Notes: generated by a model not told the origin, from the sequence alone. A stretch of DNA of 64,000 bases from Archangium gephyra (GCA_003243425.1 QFQP01000015.1:62001-126000), one strand, 5' to 3'. Shown: positions 1-9,640, counted from the stretch's first letter. Program-made: numbers and translations.

Positions 1-1
1 G

Positions 2-91
2 AGCCCGCGCCGGAGAAACGCGATTCTCGGGCTGGGCGGCTTCGCCATCTTCGTGGTGCTGTTTCTGGCGCTGCGGATGTTGCTGAGCTGA
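2..91 (+). CDS. C-terminal end of a membrane protein (partial)
   Basis: Only the last 29 codons lie in the window; the frame is open from the second base to a TGA. The visible tail is basic (SPRRRN) followed by about 20 hydrophobic residues (ILGLGGFAIFVVLFLALRM), which reads as one membrane helix with positive charge on its cytoplasmic side. The protein ends three residues after the helix. Its function cannot be told from this tail. It converges on the amidohydrolase gene with five bases between the two stops, and its stop codon is the start of a TGATCA hexamer. Confidence 0.6.
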   Translation, partial: SPRRRNAILGLGGFAIFVVLFLALRMLLS

Positions 92-96
92 TCACC

Positions 97-1407
97 TCAC
101 GGCCCACGCCGCCCGCGCGCCCACACCTCGACGATGTTCATGGTGTTGGCGATGTCGACCAACGGGTCGGCGCCGAGCACCACGAAGTCGGCGCGCTTGC
201 CGGGCTCGAGCGTTCCGCGGTCGTTCAACTGCAACACCTTCGCGGCCTCACGCGTGGCGATGCCCAGGGCCTGCAGGGGCGTCAGCCCCGCCTCGACCAT
301 CAACGCCAGCTCGCGATGTTCGGCGACGCCCGGCACGCGCTCCGGCGTGCCACCGCTGTCGGTCCCGAAGCCGACCTTCACGCCCGCGTCGAACAGGGTC
401 TTGAGGTTCACCAGCCCGTGCTTCAGCGACCTCCGGGCGGCAGGAACCTTCGGGTCTCTCAGCTTCCGTTCGCGCCACGCCGGTGACGCACGCTGCGCCG
501 CGAACTCGGGCGAGAGCGCCGCGGTGACGAACTTCGAGCGGGTCCACGGGGCGCGTTCGGCCCACGCGACGGTCGCCTCGTCGAGCTGCAGGGTGGCGAG
601 GTACCAGGTGCCGCGCTTCTTCATCTCGGCGATGAGCGCGTCGTCGACGGGGCCGTCTCGAACACCATGCGCCAGCACGTCGACGCCCGCCTTCACCGCG
701 GCACGCGCGTCTTCGAGGTCGTGCACGTGCGCCGCGACGCGGAGCCCGACGGTGTGCGCTTCGTCGATGACGGCCATCAGCACCTCGGGCTTCATCTTCT
801 GCTTCACCTGCCCGCCGAAGTCGTCGAGCCACAACTTCACGAAGTCGGTCTCGCGCGCCTTCATCTGCCGCACGGCGTCGCGCGCCTCCTCGGCCGTCGC
901 GGGGCGAAAGAGCTGATCCGCGTCGAGCTTCACCATGTCCTGTGGCGGCGCTCCGTCGGGAACACCCACGCCGCGGTCGGCGCCGAAGACGTCGGCGCCG
1001 GTGAGCCTGCCCGCGTGCGCGTCACGGCGAACGTCGACGAAGGCCGCGCCGTTGAAGCCCAGGGACATCACGGTGGTGACCCCGCTGCGTCGATAGCGCT
1101 CGAGCGTCGCCACCATGTTCTCGCGCGTGTAGCCCGCAGACCCGACGTCGACGCCCTTCACGTGGCCCACGTGCGAGTGGTCGGAGATGAGCCCGGGGAT
1201 GATGAACTTCCCGCGCACGTCGCGAACCTCTGCGTCTTGGGGGAGCTCGTCAGCGCCGACGCTGATGACCCGACCCTCGTCGATGATCAACGTCGCGCCG
1301 TCGAGCACACGGTTTCCGTCGAACACGCGACCACCGGTGAAGGCGATGGGCCGAGCCAACGCCACGGAGCTGATCAACGCGAGCCAGAGGAGCTTCATGA
1401 GGCCCAC
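97..1407 (-). CDS. Exported amidohydrolase (imidazolonepropionase/prolidase-like)
   Basis: Metal-dependent hydrolase of the amidohydrolase superfamily, probably periplasmic. A signal peptide (MKLLWLALISSVALARP) precedes a small N-terminal beta domain. The first metal-binding HxH is at about residues 77-79 (SDHSHV); later metal or active-site residues lie in VAAHVHD (about 228), LAHGV (about 247) and FGTDSGG (about 350). The C-terminal GTLEPGKRADFVVLGADPL is the usual end of the family. The substrate cannot be predicted. A GTG start is used here because GAGG lies seven bases upstream of it; an in-frame ATG three codons later is the alternative. It starts nine bases after the MBOAT gene, so it is the third gene of a leftward operon, though a link to acylation is not evident. 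Confidence 0.85.
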   Translation of the reverse strand: MGLMKLLWLALISSVALARPIAFTGGRVFDGNRVLDGATLIIDEGRVISVGADELPQDAEVRDVRGKFIIPGLISDHSHVGHVKGVDVGSAGYTRENMVATLERYRRSGVTTVMSLGFNGAAFVDVRRDAHAGRLTGADVFGADRGVGVPDGAPPQDMVKLDADQLFRPATAEEARDAVRQMKARETDFVKLWLDDFGGQVKQKMKPEVLMAVIDEAHTVGLRVAAHVHDLEDARAAVKAGVDVLAHGVRDGPVDDALIAEMKKRGTWYLATLQLDEATVAWAERAPWTRSKFVTAALSPEFAAQRASPAWRERKLRDPKVPAARRSLKHGLVNLKTLFDAGVKVGFGTDSGGTPERVPGVAEHRELALMVEAGLTPLQALGIATREAAKVLQLNDRGTLEPGKRADFVVLGADPLVDIANTMNIVEVWARGRRGP

Positions 1408-1416
1408 GTAACGACC

Positions 1417-2748
1417 TCAGAACACGAAGTAGATGAAGTCGGACCGGGGGCTGCCGTACGCGAGCAGGAACCAGGTCATGAAGCCCGCGAGCGCGAGCTC
1501 CCAGCGAGAACGAAGCGTCTCGAGGCGCTCGTACCGCACCAGCGCGAACATCGGCTTCTGCAGCGCGAGGAAGAGCGCGGTCAGCACCACCGTCTGCGTG
1601 GGCATCGAGGGGTCGAAGTGCCCGCCGAACAGCTGCTGCACGAGCTGCCACAGGTGCGCCATCGACGGCGCGCGGAACGGCAACCACAACGCCACCACCA
1701 CGTGGAAGGTGATGAACACCTGCAACCAGCGCGGCCACCTTGCGAGCCTCGACTCCAGCTCCATCCACAGGCCGTGGAGCGTGCCCCAGAGAATGAAGTT
1801 CCACCCCGCGCCGTGCCACAGCCCGCCGAGCGCCATGGTGGCGAGCCGGTTGAAGGCCGCGCGCGGTCTGCTCACGCCACGGCTGCCACCGAGCGGAATG
1901 AAGAGGTAGTCACGCAGCCAGCTCGACAGCGTGATGTGCCAACGCCGCCAGAATTCACGCAGCGACGCCGAGCCGTAGGGGTGGTCGAAGTTGATGGGCA
2001 GCGTGAGGCCGAAGCAGTGCCCGAGCCCGACGGCCATCGTCGAATAGCCCCAGAAGTCGGCGAGCAACTGCGCGGCGTAGCCGTAGGTGATGAGCCACGC
2101 GTTGTTGAAGCCGAGCTGATCCGGCGCGCGCCAACCGAAGTCGACGTACTCGCCGATGACGTCGGCGACCGCGACCTTGAGGAACAGCCCACACAGCACC
2201 AGCCACGCGCCGCGGTGGAGCCGCTCGGCGTCGAAGGTGCCCCGCGCTCGCAGCTGGGGAAGAAACTCGGTGCCACGCACGATGGGGCCGGCGACCAGCT
2301 GCGCGAAGAACGACTTGAAGACCGCGAACACCAGCAGGTCGCGCTCGGCGGGCAGCTCGCGGCGGTACACGTCGACGAGGTACGCGACGACCTGGAAGGT
2401 GAAGAACGAGATGCCCAGGGGCGCCCACGCGTCGGGCGCCGGCGCGTCGAGCCCGAGCTGGGCGACGATGAACCGCGCGTACTTGAAGTACAGGAGGAAC
2501 GAGAGGTTCAGCGCCACGCCGAACGCGAGCAGCTTGCGTGACGGGGACCTCTCGAGCAGCCGACCGAGCACGAAGTTGGCGCCGATGCTTCCCAACAACA
2601 GAAACACGGAAGGCCAGTGTTTCCACCCGTAGAAAACGAGCGAGGCGACGAAGAGCAGCACCAGCCGCGCGCGCTGCCACGGCGTGAGCCAGTAGAGCGC
2701 CACCAGCGCGGTGACGCAGAGCAGGAAGGTGGCGCTATGGAAGACCAC
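1417..2748 (-). CDS. MBOAT family membrane O-acyltransferase (AlgI-like)
   Basis: Polytopic inner-membrane acyltransferase of 443 residues, the length usual for AlgI/DltB-type MBOAT proteins. The family signature stretch REFWRRWHITLSSWLRDYLF is followed by GGLWHGAGWNFILWG, which holds the invariant His of the WHG motif. Many hydrophobic helices run the whole length. Such proteins move acyl groups (usually acetyl) across the membrane onto exported polysaccharides or cell-wall polymers, working with a periplasmic SGNH-type partner. Its start overlaps the end of the upstream SGNH-like gene by 14 bases, so the pair is almost surely co-translated. The acceptor polymer is unknown. Confidence 0.93.
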   Translation of the reverse strand: MVFHSATFLLCVTALVALYWLTPWQRARLVLLFVASLVFYGWKHWPSVFLLLGSIGANFVLGRLLERSPSRKLLAFGVALNLSFLLYFKYARFIVAQLGLDAPAPDAWAPLGISFFTFQVVAYLVDVYRRELPAERDLLVFAVFKSFFAQLVAGPIVRGTEFLPQLRARGTFDAERLHRGAWLVLCGLFLKVAVADVIGEYVDFGWRAPDQLGFNNAWLITYGYAAQLLADFWGYSTMAVGLGHCFGLTLPINFDHPYGSASLREFWRRWHITLSSWLRDYLFIPLGGSRGVSRPRAAFNRLATMALGGLWHGAGWNFILWGTLHGLWMELESRLARWPRWLQVFITFHVVVALWLPFRAPSMAHLWQLVQQLFGGHFDPSMPTQTVVLTALFLALQKPMFALVRYERLETLRSRWELALAGFMTWFLLAYGSPRSDFIYFVF

Positions 2749-3646
2749 TCAGCGCCTCCGCGAGCACCGTCGAATAGCGAACGCGCCCGGCAGCCGAGAG
2801 GTGCTGACCGTCGATGAACCAACGGTCGTCGACCTCGGCGCAGGTGAAGTCGAACAGCGGCACGTTGGTGCGCTCTTTCACCGCGGCGCGAATCGCGTTC
2901 TTCACCGGCACGCAGTCGTCGACGCGCCACAACTTCGCCAGCGGCGGCGACACCAGCACGACCTTCGCGCCGCCTTTCTGGAGCGCGGTCACCGCGCGTA
3001 CGTAGCCATCGATGATCCGCGTGGCGTCGGCGTCGAGGAGCGATGCATCAGCCGTCGGAGCCGACGAGCGCCACGCCTGCTGATCAGTCAGCTTCTCCGG
3101 CGGGTTCGCGGGCAGCAGCGCTTCAGACACGAAGCGACTTCGAAACCACTCCGAGCCATCAAGGCGCGCGGCGAACAGCAGGCCGCCCACGCGCGGCAGA
3201 TTCTCGAGCGCGAAAGCGCGTCGCACCTTCAGCAACGCGGAGTGGTGATGCAGCCATTCCCCGAGCGGGTCTCCCGCGAAGTCGGTCGGCGGCGGCGCGT
3301 CGAACTCCAACTTCGCGGGGTCCCATTGCGGTGACGAGAGCTCCACGAGCACCAGCTTCTGGGCACCGATGTTGTCGGCCAGATACGTGAGCGTCTCGAG
3401 TGACGACGACGGGGTCGACGCGAGGAACCCGTCGCCGCGCTTGAGCAGTGCGGGCTGCACGCCGTCGTTGCTGCGCGAGCTGCCCAGCACCACGAAGTCC
3501 ACCGGACCTTTGTTGCGGAGCAACGCGAGCTTGAAGCGAACACGGTGCGCGACGGCTCCGAGGCCGTCACGTTCGACGCGACAGAGGACCTCGAGCCCGA
3601 TGAGCAGCCCAAGCACCACGCTGGCGAGCTGAAGAAGACGACGCAC
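2735..3646 (-). CDS. SGNH-hydrolase-like periplasmic partner of MBOAT
   Basis: A 303-residue protein with one N-terminal hydrophobic segment (LLQLASVVLGLLIGLEVL) that should anchor or export it. After about 50 residues it shows VVLGSSRSNDG, resembling the block I nucleophile region of SGNH/GDSL-type esterases, and near the C-terminus FIDGQHLSAAGRVRYS, matching the DxxH block V. Proteins of this kind (AlgJ/AlgX, DltD and relatives) are the extracytoplasmic half of MBOAT acylation systems. The 14-base overlap with the MBOAT gene supports that pairing. Family assignment is by motif only; strict GDSL order is not conserved. Confidence 0.75.
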   Translation of the reverse strand: MRRLLQLASVVLGLLIGLEVLCRVERDGLGAVAHRVRFKLALLRNKGPVDFVVLGSSRSNDGVQPALLKRGDGFLASTPSSSLETLTYLADNIGAQKLVLVELSSPQWDPAKLEFDAPPPTDFAGDPLGEWLHHHSALLKVRRAFALENLPRVGGLLFAARLDGSEWFRSRFVSEALLPANPPEKLTDQQAWRSSAPTADASLLDADATRIIDGYVRAVTALQKGGAKVVLVSPPLAKLWRVDDCVPVKNAIRAAVKERTNVPLFDFTCAEVDDRWFIDGQHLSAAGRVRYSTVLAEALSGLP

Positions 3647-3685
3647 GCCGAGCGCGAGTACCGCGATTCGACGGAACCGTCACGT

Positions 3686-4048
3686 CTACGGCTTGCCGGC
3701 TTTCACCCACGCGCGCATCAGCAGCCACATGGGGACGAGCCCACCGAGCGCGAACACGCTCTGCCAGTCGATGCGCGGCGGGTGTTCCTGCAGGCCGTGA
3801 ATGAGGTCACCGCCGTGCTGCCACAATTGCTGAATGGTGAGCGCCAGAAACGCCCACGGCAGCCACTTCACGCGGAAGGCCCACAGCCCGGCCATCGTGA
3901 AGTTGATCAGCACGAAGAGCGCGTGCTCCCACCACGGCAGCGGCTCGCTGATGTTGGGAAAGAAGATGGCGAGGAAGTGGAAGACGCCCGCGCAGAAGAA
4001 GACGAAGCCGACGACACCGAACAACACCTTGAACCAGCCGGTCGACAT
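3686..4048 (-). CDS. Small membrane protein, unknown function
   Basis: A 120-residue hydrophobic protein with three or four predicted helices (VLFGVVGFVFFCAGVFHFLA, HALFVLINFTMAGLWAF, WLPWAFLALTIQQLW, VFALGGLVPMWLLMRAW). No known family was recognised. The frame stays open 68 codons further upstream, but that extension is low-complexity and lies on the opposite strand of the rhomboid gene start, so the ATG giving MSTGWFKVLFG was chosen. It is divergent from the rhomboid gene with 19 bases between the starts, so the two may share a promoter region. Confidence 0.65.
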   Translation of the reverse strand: MSTGWFKVLFGVVGFVFFCAGVFHFLAIFFPNISEPLPWWEHALFVLINFTMAGLWAFRVKWLPWAFLALTIQQLWQHGGDLIHGLQEHPPRIDWQSVFALGGLVPMWLLMRAWVKAGKP

Positions 4049-4067
4049 GCCGTGAAAGGATAGCCGG

Positions 4068-5441
4068 GTGTTGTCTCGCCTGTTCATACGTCTTCGCTCA
4101 GCGCCGGTGACCACGCTGCTCTTCGCTGCCTGCGTGGCGCTCTTCGTCGTCGCCGAGCGCACCGGGACCACCACTGATTCCGCCACGCTCCTGCGTTTCG
4201 GGGCGGTGTGGCGCGGGCTCGTCTGGGAGGGCGAGTGGTGGCGTCTCTTCACGTCGATGTTCCTCCACGTCGGCGTGCTGCACCTGGTGTGGAACGTGGT
4301 GGTCGGGTTCTCCCCGGCAATGCAGGTGGAACAGGCGCTGGGCTCGGTGAGGTACCTCGCGCTCTATGTCGTCAGCGGCGTCACGGGTTCAGCGCTGAGC
4401 GTCATCGGCCACGACGTCGTCGCTGCCGGCGCGTCGGGAGCGTTGTTCGGCATCATCGGCGCTGAATTCGTCTTCGCACGAACGCGGTTGGGCAGCTGGC
4501 GCGGGCTGTGGAGCGAGCCGCGGGAGCGCCGGAGGCTGGTCTCGACGGGCGTGTGGTTCCTCGTCGGCAGTCAGGCGGGCTTCGACAACTACGCGCACCT
4601 CGGCGGGCTCGTCGCTGGTCTGCTGCTCACCTCGAGCATCCTCTCTCGAAGCGGGCCACGACTGGCGGCGGCTTCCACGTTGCTGGTGCTCATCGTGCTG
4701 CTCTCGTTGCGACCGTTGCCCGGGTTGCACCGGCTCGCCACCGCGCAGCGCGACGCCTACTCGGCCGCCGTGCGCGCAGACTGGGCGCAGGTGTTGGAGC
4801 TCACCCGAGACGAGGAGTCCACGGCGGACCCCACGCTGCTCTGGTACCGCGCGAGCGCGCTCGAGCAGCTCGGCCGCCATGAAGAGCTGACGGCGTTGCT
4901 GCCGCTCATGGACGATTCGTTGGGCGAGCGCTCACGGTTCGTGGCGTACACGCAGTTCGCCCGGAACGACTTCGCCGGCGCCCGGCAGACGCTCGAGGCC
5001 GCGCTGCGCCGTGGTTCACCCACGGTGATGGTGCAGCTCGCCCTCGCGCGCGTGCTGATGGAGCAAGGCGAGCTCGACGTCGCGACCCTGACGCTCCAAC
5101 GCCTGCTCGCGAGCGACGCCGGCGAGCAGACGGGCTCCACGTGGCAGATGTTGGGCAACATACTGTGGCGACAAGGCAAGACCGACGAGGCGCTCGCCGC
5201 CCTGGAGACCGGGGACCGCATCGACGGGGCGGTCTCGGCGAGACGGGTTCAGACGCTCATTGCGCTCGCGCGGCTCGACGAGGCCCGCGCGCTGCTCCCG
5301 GCCGTGGAGGCCACAGACCCCGAGCGTCTGGTGACGGAGTGCGGTCTCGCGCTGCGCTCCGGTGCCACAGCCAGACCATCGAGCTGCGACGGCGCGAGCG
5401 ACGAAGCGTTGTGGTTCGTGACCCCGCAGCTCGAGCGGTGA
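4068..5441 (+). CDS. Rhomboid intramembrane serine protease with TPR-like tail
   Basis: Intramembrane serine protease, 457 residues. The N-terminal half has the rhomboid core: HVGVLHLVWN in helix 2, the nucleophile motif GASGALFG, and the catalytic His in YAHLGGLVAGLLL. The C-terminal half (about residues 220-450) lacks membrane segments and is built of degenerate helical repeats such as ALARVLMEQGELDVATLTLQ and LGNILWRQGKTDEALAALE, which look like TPRs and probably bind partners or substrates. The start is GTG, with GAAAGGA seven bases upstream. A rhomboid fused to TPR-like repeats is a less common architecture. Confidence 0.92.
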   Translation: MLSRLFIRLRSAPVTTLLFAACVALFVVAERTGTTTDSATLLRFGAVWRGLVWEGEWWRLFTSMFLHVGVLHLVWNVVVGFSPAMQVEQALGSVRYLALYVVSGVTGSALSVIGHDVVAAGASGALFGIIGAEFVFARTRLGSWRGLWSEPRERRRLVSTGVWFLVGSQAGFDNYAHLGGLVAGLLLTSSILSRSGPRLAAASTLLVLIVLLSLRPLPGLHRLATAQRDAYSAAVRADWAQVLELTRDEESTADPTLLWYRASALEQLGRHEELTALLPLMDDSLGERSRFVAYTQFARNDFAGARQTLEAALRRGSPTVMVQLALARVLMEQGELDVATLTLQRLLASDAGEQTGSTWQMLGNILWRQGKTDEALAALETGDRIDGAVSARRVQTLIALARLDEARALLPAVEATDPERLVTECGLALRSGATARPSSCDGASDEALWFVTPQLER

Positions 5442-5444
5442 GGC

Positions 5445-5472
5445 GCCCTCTCCCCGCGCGCAGAGAGAGGGC
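5445..5472. terminator. Bidirectional hairpin terminator between convergent genes
   Basis: A perfect 8-bp stem, GCCCTCTC paired with GAGAGGGC across a 12-base loop, sits four bases after the rhomboid stop and twelve bases before the pyc stop on the other strand. There is no long T-run on either side, so termination strength is uncertain. Confidence 0.6.
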
Positions 5473-5483
5473 ACTTCAAGTCT

Positions 5484-8400
5484 TCAGCCGAGCACCGCGA
5501 GCAGCTCGCCGGCCTGCACCTTGGTCTTCAAGGCCACCGCGAGCTCCTTCACGGTGCCCGCGCGCGGAGCGCGAACGACCGTCTCCATCTTCATCGCCTC
5601 GAGCGTGAGCAGCGGCGCACCTGCGTCGACCTTCGCCCCCGCAGCGGCGTGCAGCGCAATCACCGTGCCGGGCATCGACGCGCCGACCTGACCCGCGTCG
5701 CCCTTGTCGGCCATGCGGCGCTCAGCGACCTGCGAGACGAGGGAGCGGTCTTTCACGACGACCTGACGACCGTGACCGTTGAGCTCGAAGAACACGGTGC
5801 GCGTGCCTTCAGCGCTCGCGTCCGACACCGCGTCGAGCTTGATGACCAGCGTCTTGCCGGGCTCCAAATCGGCCCAGCGCTCCTGGCCCACCTCGAGGCC
5901 GTAGAAGTACGTCGGCGTGTCGAGAATGGAGACGTCTTCGTATTTCTTCTGCGACTCGAAGAAGTCGTCGAGCACGCGGGGATACAGCGCGTGTGACACC
6001 GCCTCCGAGCGCGACACCGGGCGGCCCAGCTTCGCGGCGAGCTCGGCCTGACGCTTCGGCACGTCGAGCGGCGGCAACGACTTGCCCGGCAGCCCTTCGA
6101 CGCGCGGCAGCCCCTTGAGCACCGCGGCGCGAAGCTTCTCGGGGAAGCCACCGGGCGGCTGACCCAGCTGGCCCTGGAAGTAGCCCACCACGCTCGAGGG
6201 AAAGTCGACGGTCGGCGCACGCTCGATGAGCAGCGCTTCGGTGAGCTTCGCTGCTTCTTCCAAGGTCTCCGCGCGAACGAAGAGGTCGTTCTTCACGAGG
6301 AAGATGGCGAAGTCGCCCACCATCTTCGACGACGGCGTCACCTTGGGAATGTCGCCGCACAGCAGGTTGACCAGCGCGAACGCGGTCTTCACTTCCTGCC
6401 AGCGGTGCAACAGGCCGAGCTCCGCGACCTGTGGGCGCAGGTTCGAATACTGACCGCCGGGAATTTCGTGAAAGTACACCTCGGAGGTCGCGCTCTTGAG
6501 GCCGCACTCGAAGGGCGCGTAGTACTCGCGCACGTCTTCCCAGTAGTTCGCGAGCGGCTGCAGCTTCTTGTTGGTCATCAACGTGTCGCGTGGGTACCCG
6601 CGCAAGGCCGCGACCAACGCGTTCATCGAGGGCTGGCTCGTCAACCCCGCCATCGGCGCCAGCGCCACGTCGACGATGTGCACGCCGTGATCAATCGCCG
6701 TCAGCAGCATCGCCACGCCGTTGCCTGACGTGTCGTGCGTGTGCAGATGAATCGGCAGCTTCACCGTTTCTTTCAAGCGGTCGACGAGCAGACCGGCCGC
6801 GCGCGGCCGAAGCAGCCCCGCCATGTCCTTGATGCACAGGAAGTGTGCACCCATGTCTTCAATGCGTTTGGCGAGGTCGGCGTAATAGTCGAGCGTGTAT
6901 TTCGGCCGACGCGGGTTGGCGACGTCGCCCGTGTAACAGATGGCGACCTCCGCGACTTTTCCGGTGGCGCGCACGCGGTCGACCGACACCTGCATCGAGC
7001 TCAGATCGTTCAACGAATCGAAGATGCGGAACACGTCGACGCCGGCCTCGGCCGCTTCGTCGATGAACGCTTCGACCACGTTGTCGGGGTAGTGCGTGTA
7101 GCCGACCGCGTTCGCGCCACGCAGCAGCATCTGCTGCAGCAGGTTGGGCGCCGCGGCCTTCAACTTGCGCAGGCGTTCCCACGGGTCTTCGTTCAAGAAG
7201 CGGTACGCGGTATCGAACGTGGCGCCGCCCCAGCTCTCGAGTGAGAACAGCTCGGGCGCGAGGTGCGCGGTGGCGTGCGCAATTTTGAGAATGTCGTAGC
7301 TGCGCATGCGCGTGGCCAGCAGCGACTGGTGCGCGTCGCGCATCGTGGTGTCGGTGAGCAACGGGCGGTTCTGCTCGAGCACCCACTTCGCGAGCCCTTC
7401 CGCGCCACGCTCCGCGAGGATCTGCGCGGTGCCCGGCGGCGGCGCACCTCGCGGTACTTCCGGCACTCGCGCTTCGAGGAGCTTCGAGGGCTGCAGCCGT
7501 TGCTCCTTCTTCACCGTGGGGTGACCGTTGACGATGACCTCGCCCAGGTACTGCAGCAGCTTGCTGGCGCGGTCGCGGCGGGGCTGGAGGTCGAACAACT
7601 CCGGCGTCTCGTCGATCATCCGTGTCCACGTCTGGCTGTTCTGGAACAGCGGGTGCGCGAGCACGTTCTCGAGGAACGGCAGGTTGGTCTTCACGCCACG
7701 AATGCGGAACTCGCGCGCAGCGCGCTGCGCCTTCTTCACCGTCTCTTCGAAGGTCGACGCGTAGGCGATGACCTTCACCAACAGCGAGTCGTAGAACGGC
7801 GAGATGTGCGCACCGTTGTAGCCGTTGCCACCATCGAGGCGGATGCCGAAGCCCTGCGCCGCACGCCACGCCGTCAACGTTCCCGCGTCGGGCATGAAGT
7901 TGTTCGAGGGATCTTCGGTGGTGACGCGCAGCTGAATCGCGTAGCCGCGCGTCGAAATCGCCGCCTGCGAGGGAATGTTGATCTTCGGCGACGACAGCGG
8001 CTCACCCTCGGCGATGTGAATCTGCGCCTGCACGAGGTCGATGCCGGTGACCTGTTCGGTGACCGTGTGTTCGACCTGCAGTCGCGCGTTCACTTCGATG
8101 AAATAGAACTGATCATTGTCGACGAGGAACTCGACGGTGCCAGCGCTCGTGTAGCCAGACGCCCGCGCCAACGAGAGCGCGGCGGCGCAGATGCGGTCAC
8201 GCAGCGACGAGCCGAGCGACGGTGCGGGTGCGATTTCGATGACCTTCTGGTGGCGGCGCTGCACCGAGCAATCGCGCTCGAAGAGGTGCACGAGGTTGCC
8301 GTGTTCGTCACCGAGCACCTGCACTTCGATGTGACGGACCTTCTCGAGGAACTTCTCGAGGAACACCACGTCGCTGCCGAAGGCCGCACGCGATTCCGAA

Positions 8401-8966
8401 CGCGCGGAGCGCAGCGCTTCTTCGAGCTCGTCACGCGCGCGCACCACGCGCATGCCGCGACCACCACCGCCGTTCGCGGCCTTCACCAGCACCGGGCCGC
8501 CATGCGTGTCGAAGAACTGCTGCGCCTGCGCGAGCACGTTGTCACCGGTCAACGTCGCGCCCGGCACGCAGGGAACGCCGGTCTTCAGCGCGAGCTCCTT
8601 GGCCGCCACCTTGTCACCCATCAACGCCACGACTTCGTGCCGGGGGCCGACGAAGGTGATGCCACGGTCGGCGCAGGCCCTGGCGAAGGCCGCGTTCTCC
8701 GAGAGGAAGCCGTAGCCGGGATGAATCGCGTCGACGCCCGCGGCCTGCGCGACGTCGAGGATTTCGTCGATGCCGAGGTACGCGTCGACCGGGCGCTTGC
8801 CGTGACCCACGCGGTACGCCTCGTCGGCCTTGTGACGGTGTTCGTGGAGCCGGTCTTCGTCGCTGTAGATGGCGACGGTGCGGATGCCGAGCTCGTTGCA
8901 GGCACGGAACACGCGAATCGCGATCTCGCCACGATTGGCGCACAGGAGTTTCCGGATGGGGCGCAT
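5484..8966 (-). CDS. pyc: Pyruvate carboxylase
   Basis: Biotin-dependent carboxylation of pyruvate to oxaloacetate (anaplerosis), single-chain type of 1160 residues, the usual length. Domain order: biotin carboxylase with the ATP-grasp glycine loop NGGGGRGMRVV and EVNARLQVEHTVTEQ; carboxyltransferase starting at LLTDTTMRDAHQSLLATRMR with the metal/lysine motif LCIKDMAGLLRP; tetramerisation region; and a biotinyl domain with EAMKMET, whose biotinylated Lys is residue 1126. Nothing appears damaged. It stands alone and is divergent from the GST gene, with 71 bases between the starts. Confidence 0.98.
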   Translation of the reverse strand: MRPIRKLLCANRGEIAIRVFRACNELGIRTVAIYSDEDRLHEHRHKADEAYRVGHGKRPVDAYLGIDEILDVAQAAGVDAIHPGYGFLSENAAFARACADRGITFVGPRHEVVALMGDKVAAKELALKTGVPCVPGATLTGDNVLAQAQQFFDTHGGPVLVKAANGGGGRGMRVVRARDELEEALRSARSESRAAFGSDVVFLEKFLEKVRHIEVQVLGDEHGNLVHLFERDCSVQRRHQKVIEIAPAPSLGSSLRDRICAAALSLARASGYTSAGTVEFLVDNDQFYFIEVNARLQVEHTVTEQVTGIDLVQAQIHIAEGEPLSSPKINIPSQAAISTRGYAIQLRVTTEDPSNNFMPDAGTLTAWRAAQGFGIRLDGGNGYNGAHISPFYDSLLVKVIAYASTFEETVKKAQRAAREFRIRGVKTNLPFLENVLAHPLFQNSQTWTRMIDETPELFDLQPRRDRASKLLQYLGEVIVNGHPTVKKEQRLQPSKLLEARVPEVPRGAPPPGTAQILAERGAEGLAKWVLEQNRPLLTDTTMRDAHQSLLATRMRSYDILKIAHATAHLAPELFSLESWGGATFDTAYRFLNEDPWERLRKLKAAAPNLLQQMLLRGANAVGYTHYPDNVVEAFIDEAAEAGVDVFRIFDSLNDLSSMQVSVDRVRATGKVAEVAICYTGDVANPRRPKYTLDYYADLAKRIEDMGAHFLCIKDMAGLLRPRAAGLLVDRLKETVKLPIHLHTHDTSGNGVAMLLTAIDHGVHIVDVALAPMAGLTSQPSMNALVAALRGYPRDTLMTNKKLQPLANYWEDVREYYAPFECGLKSATSEVYFHEIPGGQYSNLRPQVAELGLLHRWQEVKTAFALVNLLCGDIPKVTPSSKMVGDFAIFLVKNDLFVRAETLEEAAKLTEALLIERAPTVDFPSSVVGYFQGQLGQPPGGFPEKLRAAVLKGLPRVEGLPGKSLPPLDVPKRQAELAAKLGRPVSRSEAVSHALYPRVLDDFFESQKKYEDVSILDTPTYFYGLEVGQERWADLEPGKTLVIKLDAVSDASAEGTRTVFFELNGHGRQVVVKDRSLVSQVAERRMADKGDAGQVGASMPGTVIALHAAAGAKVDAGAPLLTLEAMKMETVVRAPRAGTVKELAVALKTKVQAGELLAVLG

Positions 8967-9037
8967 GGGCGCGCAGTCTGCTCTGTGACGCGATGCGGTG
9001 GACGTGAAATGCGCCTGAAGCGCGTTACACAGCCGCC

Positions 9038-9640
9038 ATGAACAAGCCCACCCTCACCTACTTCGACATTCCCACCAGCCGCGGTGAAGAGATTCGCCTC
9101 GCGCTCACCATCGCCGGCGTGCCGTTCAACGATGAGCGGTTGAGCCGCGAGCAGTGGAACGCACGGAAGGACTCGTCGCCGTTCGGCGCGCTGCCGATAT
9201 TCTCGCAGGAGGGGAAGCCGCCGCTCGCGCAGTCGAACGCCATCCTGCGCATGCTGGGGTCGGAGCACGGGTTGCTGCCGAAGGACGCGTGGGAATCGGC
9301 GCGCCATGAGGCCGTGATGTGCGCGGTCGAAGAGATGCGCGCGAAGCTGGGTCCCACGAATCGGATCAGTGACGCGGAAGAGAAGAAGAAGGCGCGTGAA
9401 GCGTTGGCCAACGAGTTCTTTCCGACGTGGACCGCGCAGATCGAAAAGCAGATCACCGGGCCGTTCGTCGGAAGTGAGTTGAGCGTCGCCGACTTGAAGA
9501 TCTTCGTGGCGATGACGCCGCTGCTGGCAGGGAAGATCGATCACGTTCCTCCGAGCGTGTTCGCGCCGTTCACGAAGACGTTGGCGCTGGTCGCGGCGGT
9601 GAAGGCGCACCCGAAGGTTACGGCCTGGTACGCGCGCTGA
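9038..9640 (+). CDS. Glutathione S-transferase family protein (sigma-like)
   Basis: A 200-residue protein with the GST plan. The N-terminal thioredoxin-like domain carries the active-site Tyr in TLTYFDIPTSRGEEIRLAL and the cis-Pro plus glutathione-binding segment ALPIFSQEGKPPLAQSNAILRML. A helical C-terminal domain ends in LALVAAVKAHPKVTAWYAR. The pattern resembles sigma/prostaglandin-synthase-type GSTs, cytosolic and glutathione-conjugating or peroxide-reducing. The substrate is unknown. It is divergent from pyc. Confidence 0.9.
   Translation: MNKPTLTYFDIPTSRGEEIRLALTIAGVPFNDERLSREQWNARKDSSPFGALPIFSQEGKPPLAQSNAILRMLGSEHGLLPKDAWESARHEAVMCAVEEMRAKLGPTNRISDAEEKKKAREALANEFFPTWTAQIEKQITGPFVGSELSVADLKIFVAMTPLLAGKIDHVPPSVFAPFTKTLALVAAVKAHPKVTAWYAR

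Noticed and set aside
7263..9041. Long open frame antisense to pyc
   Set aside because: Low-complexity Arg/His-rich product with no motif, while pyc is complete on the other strand.
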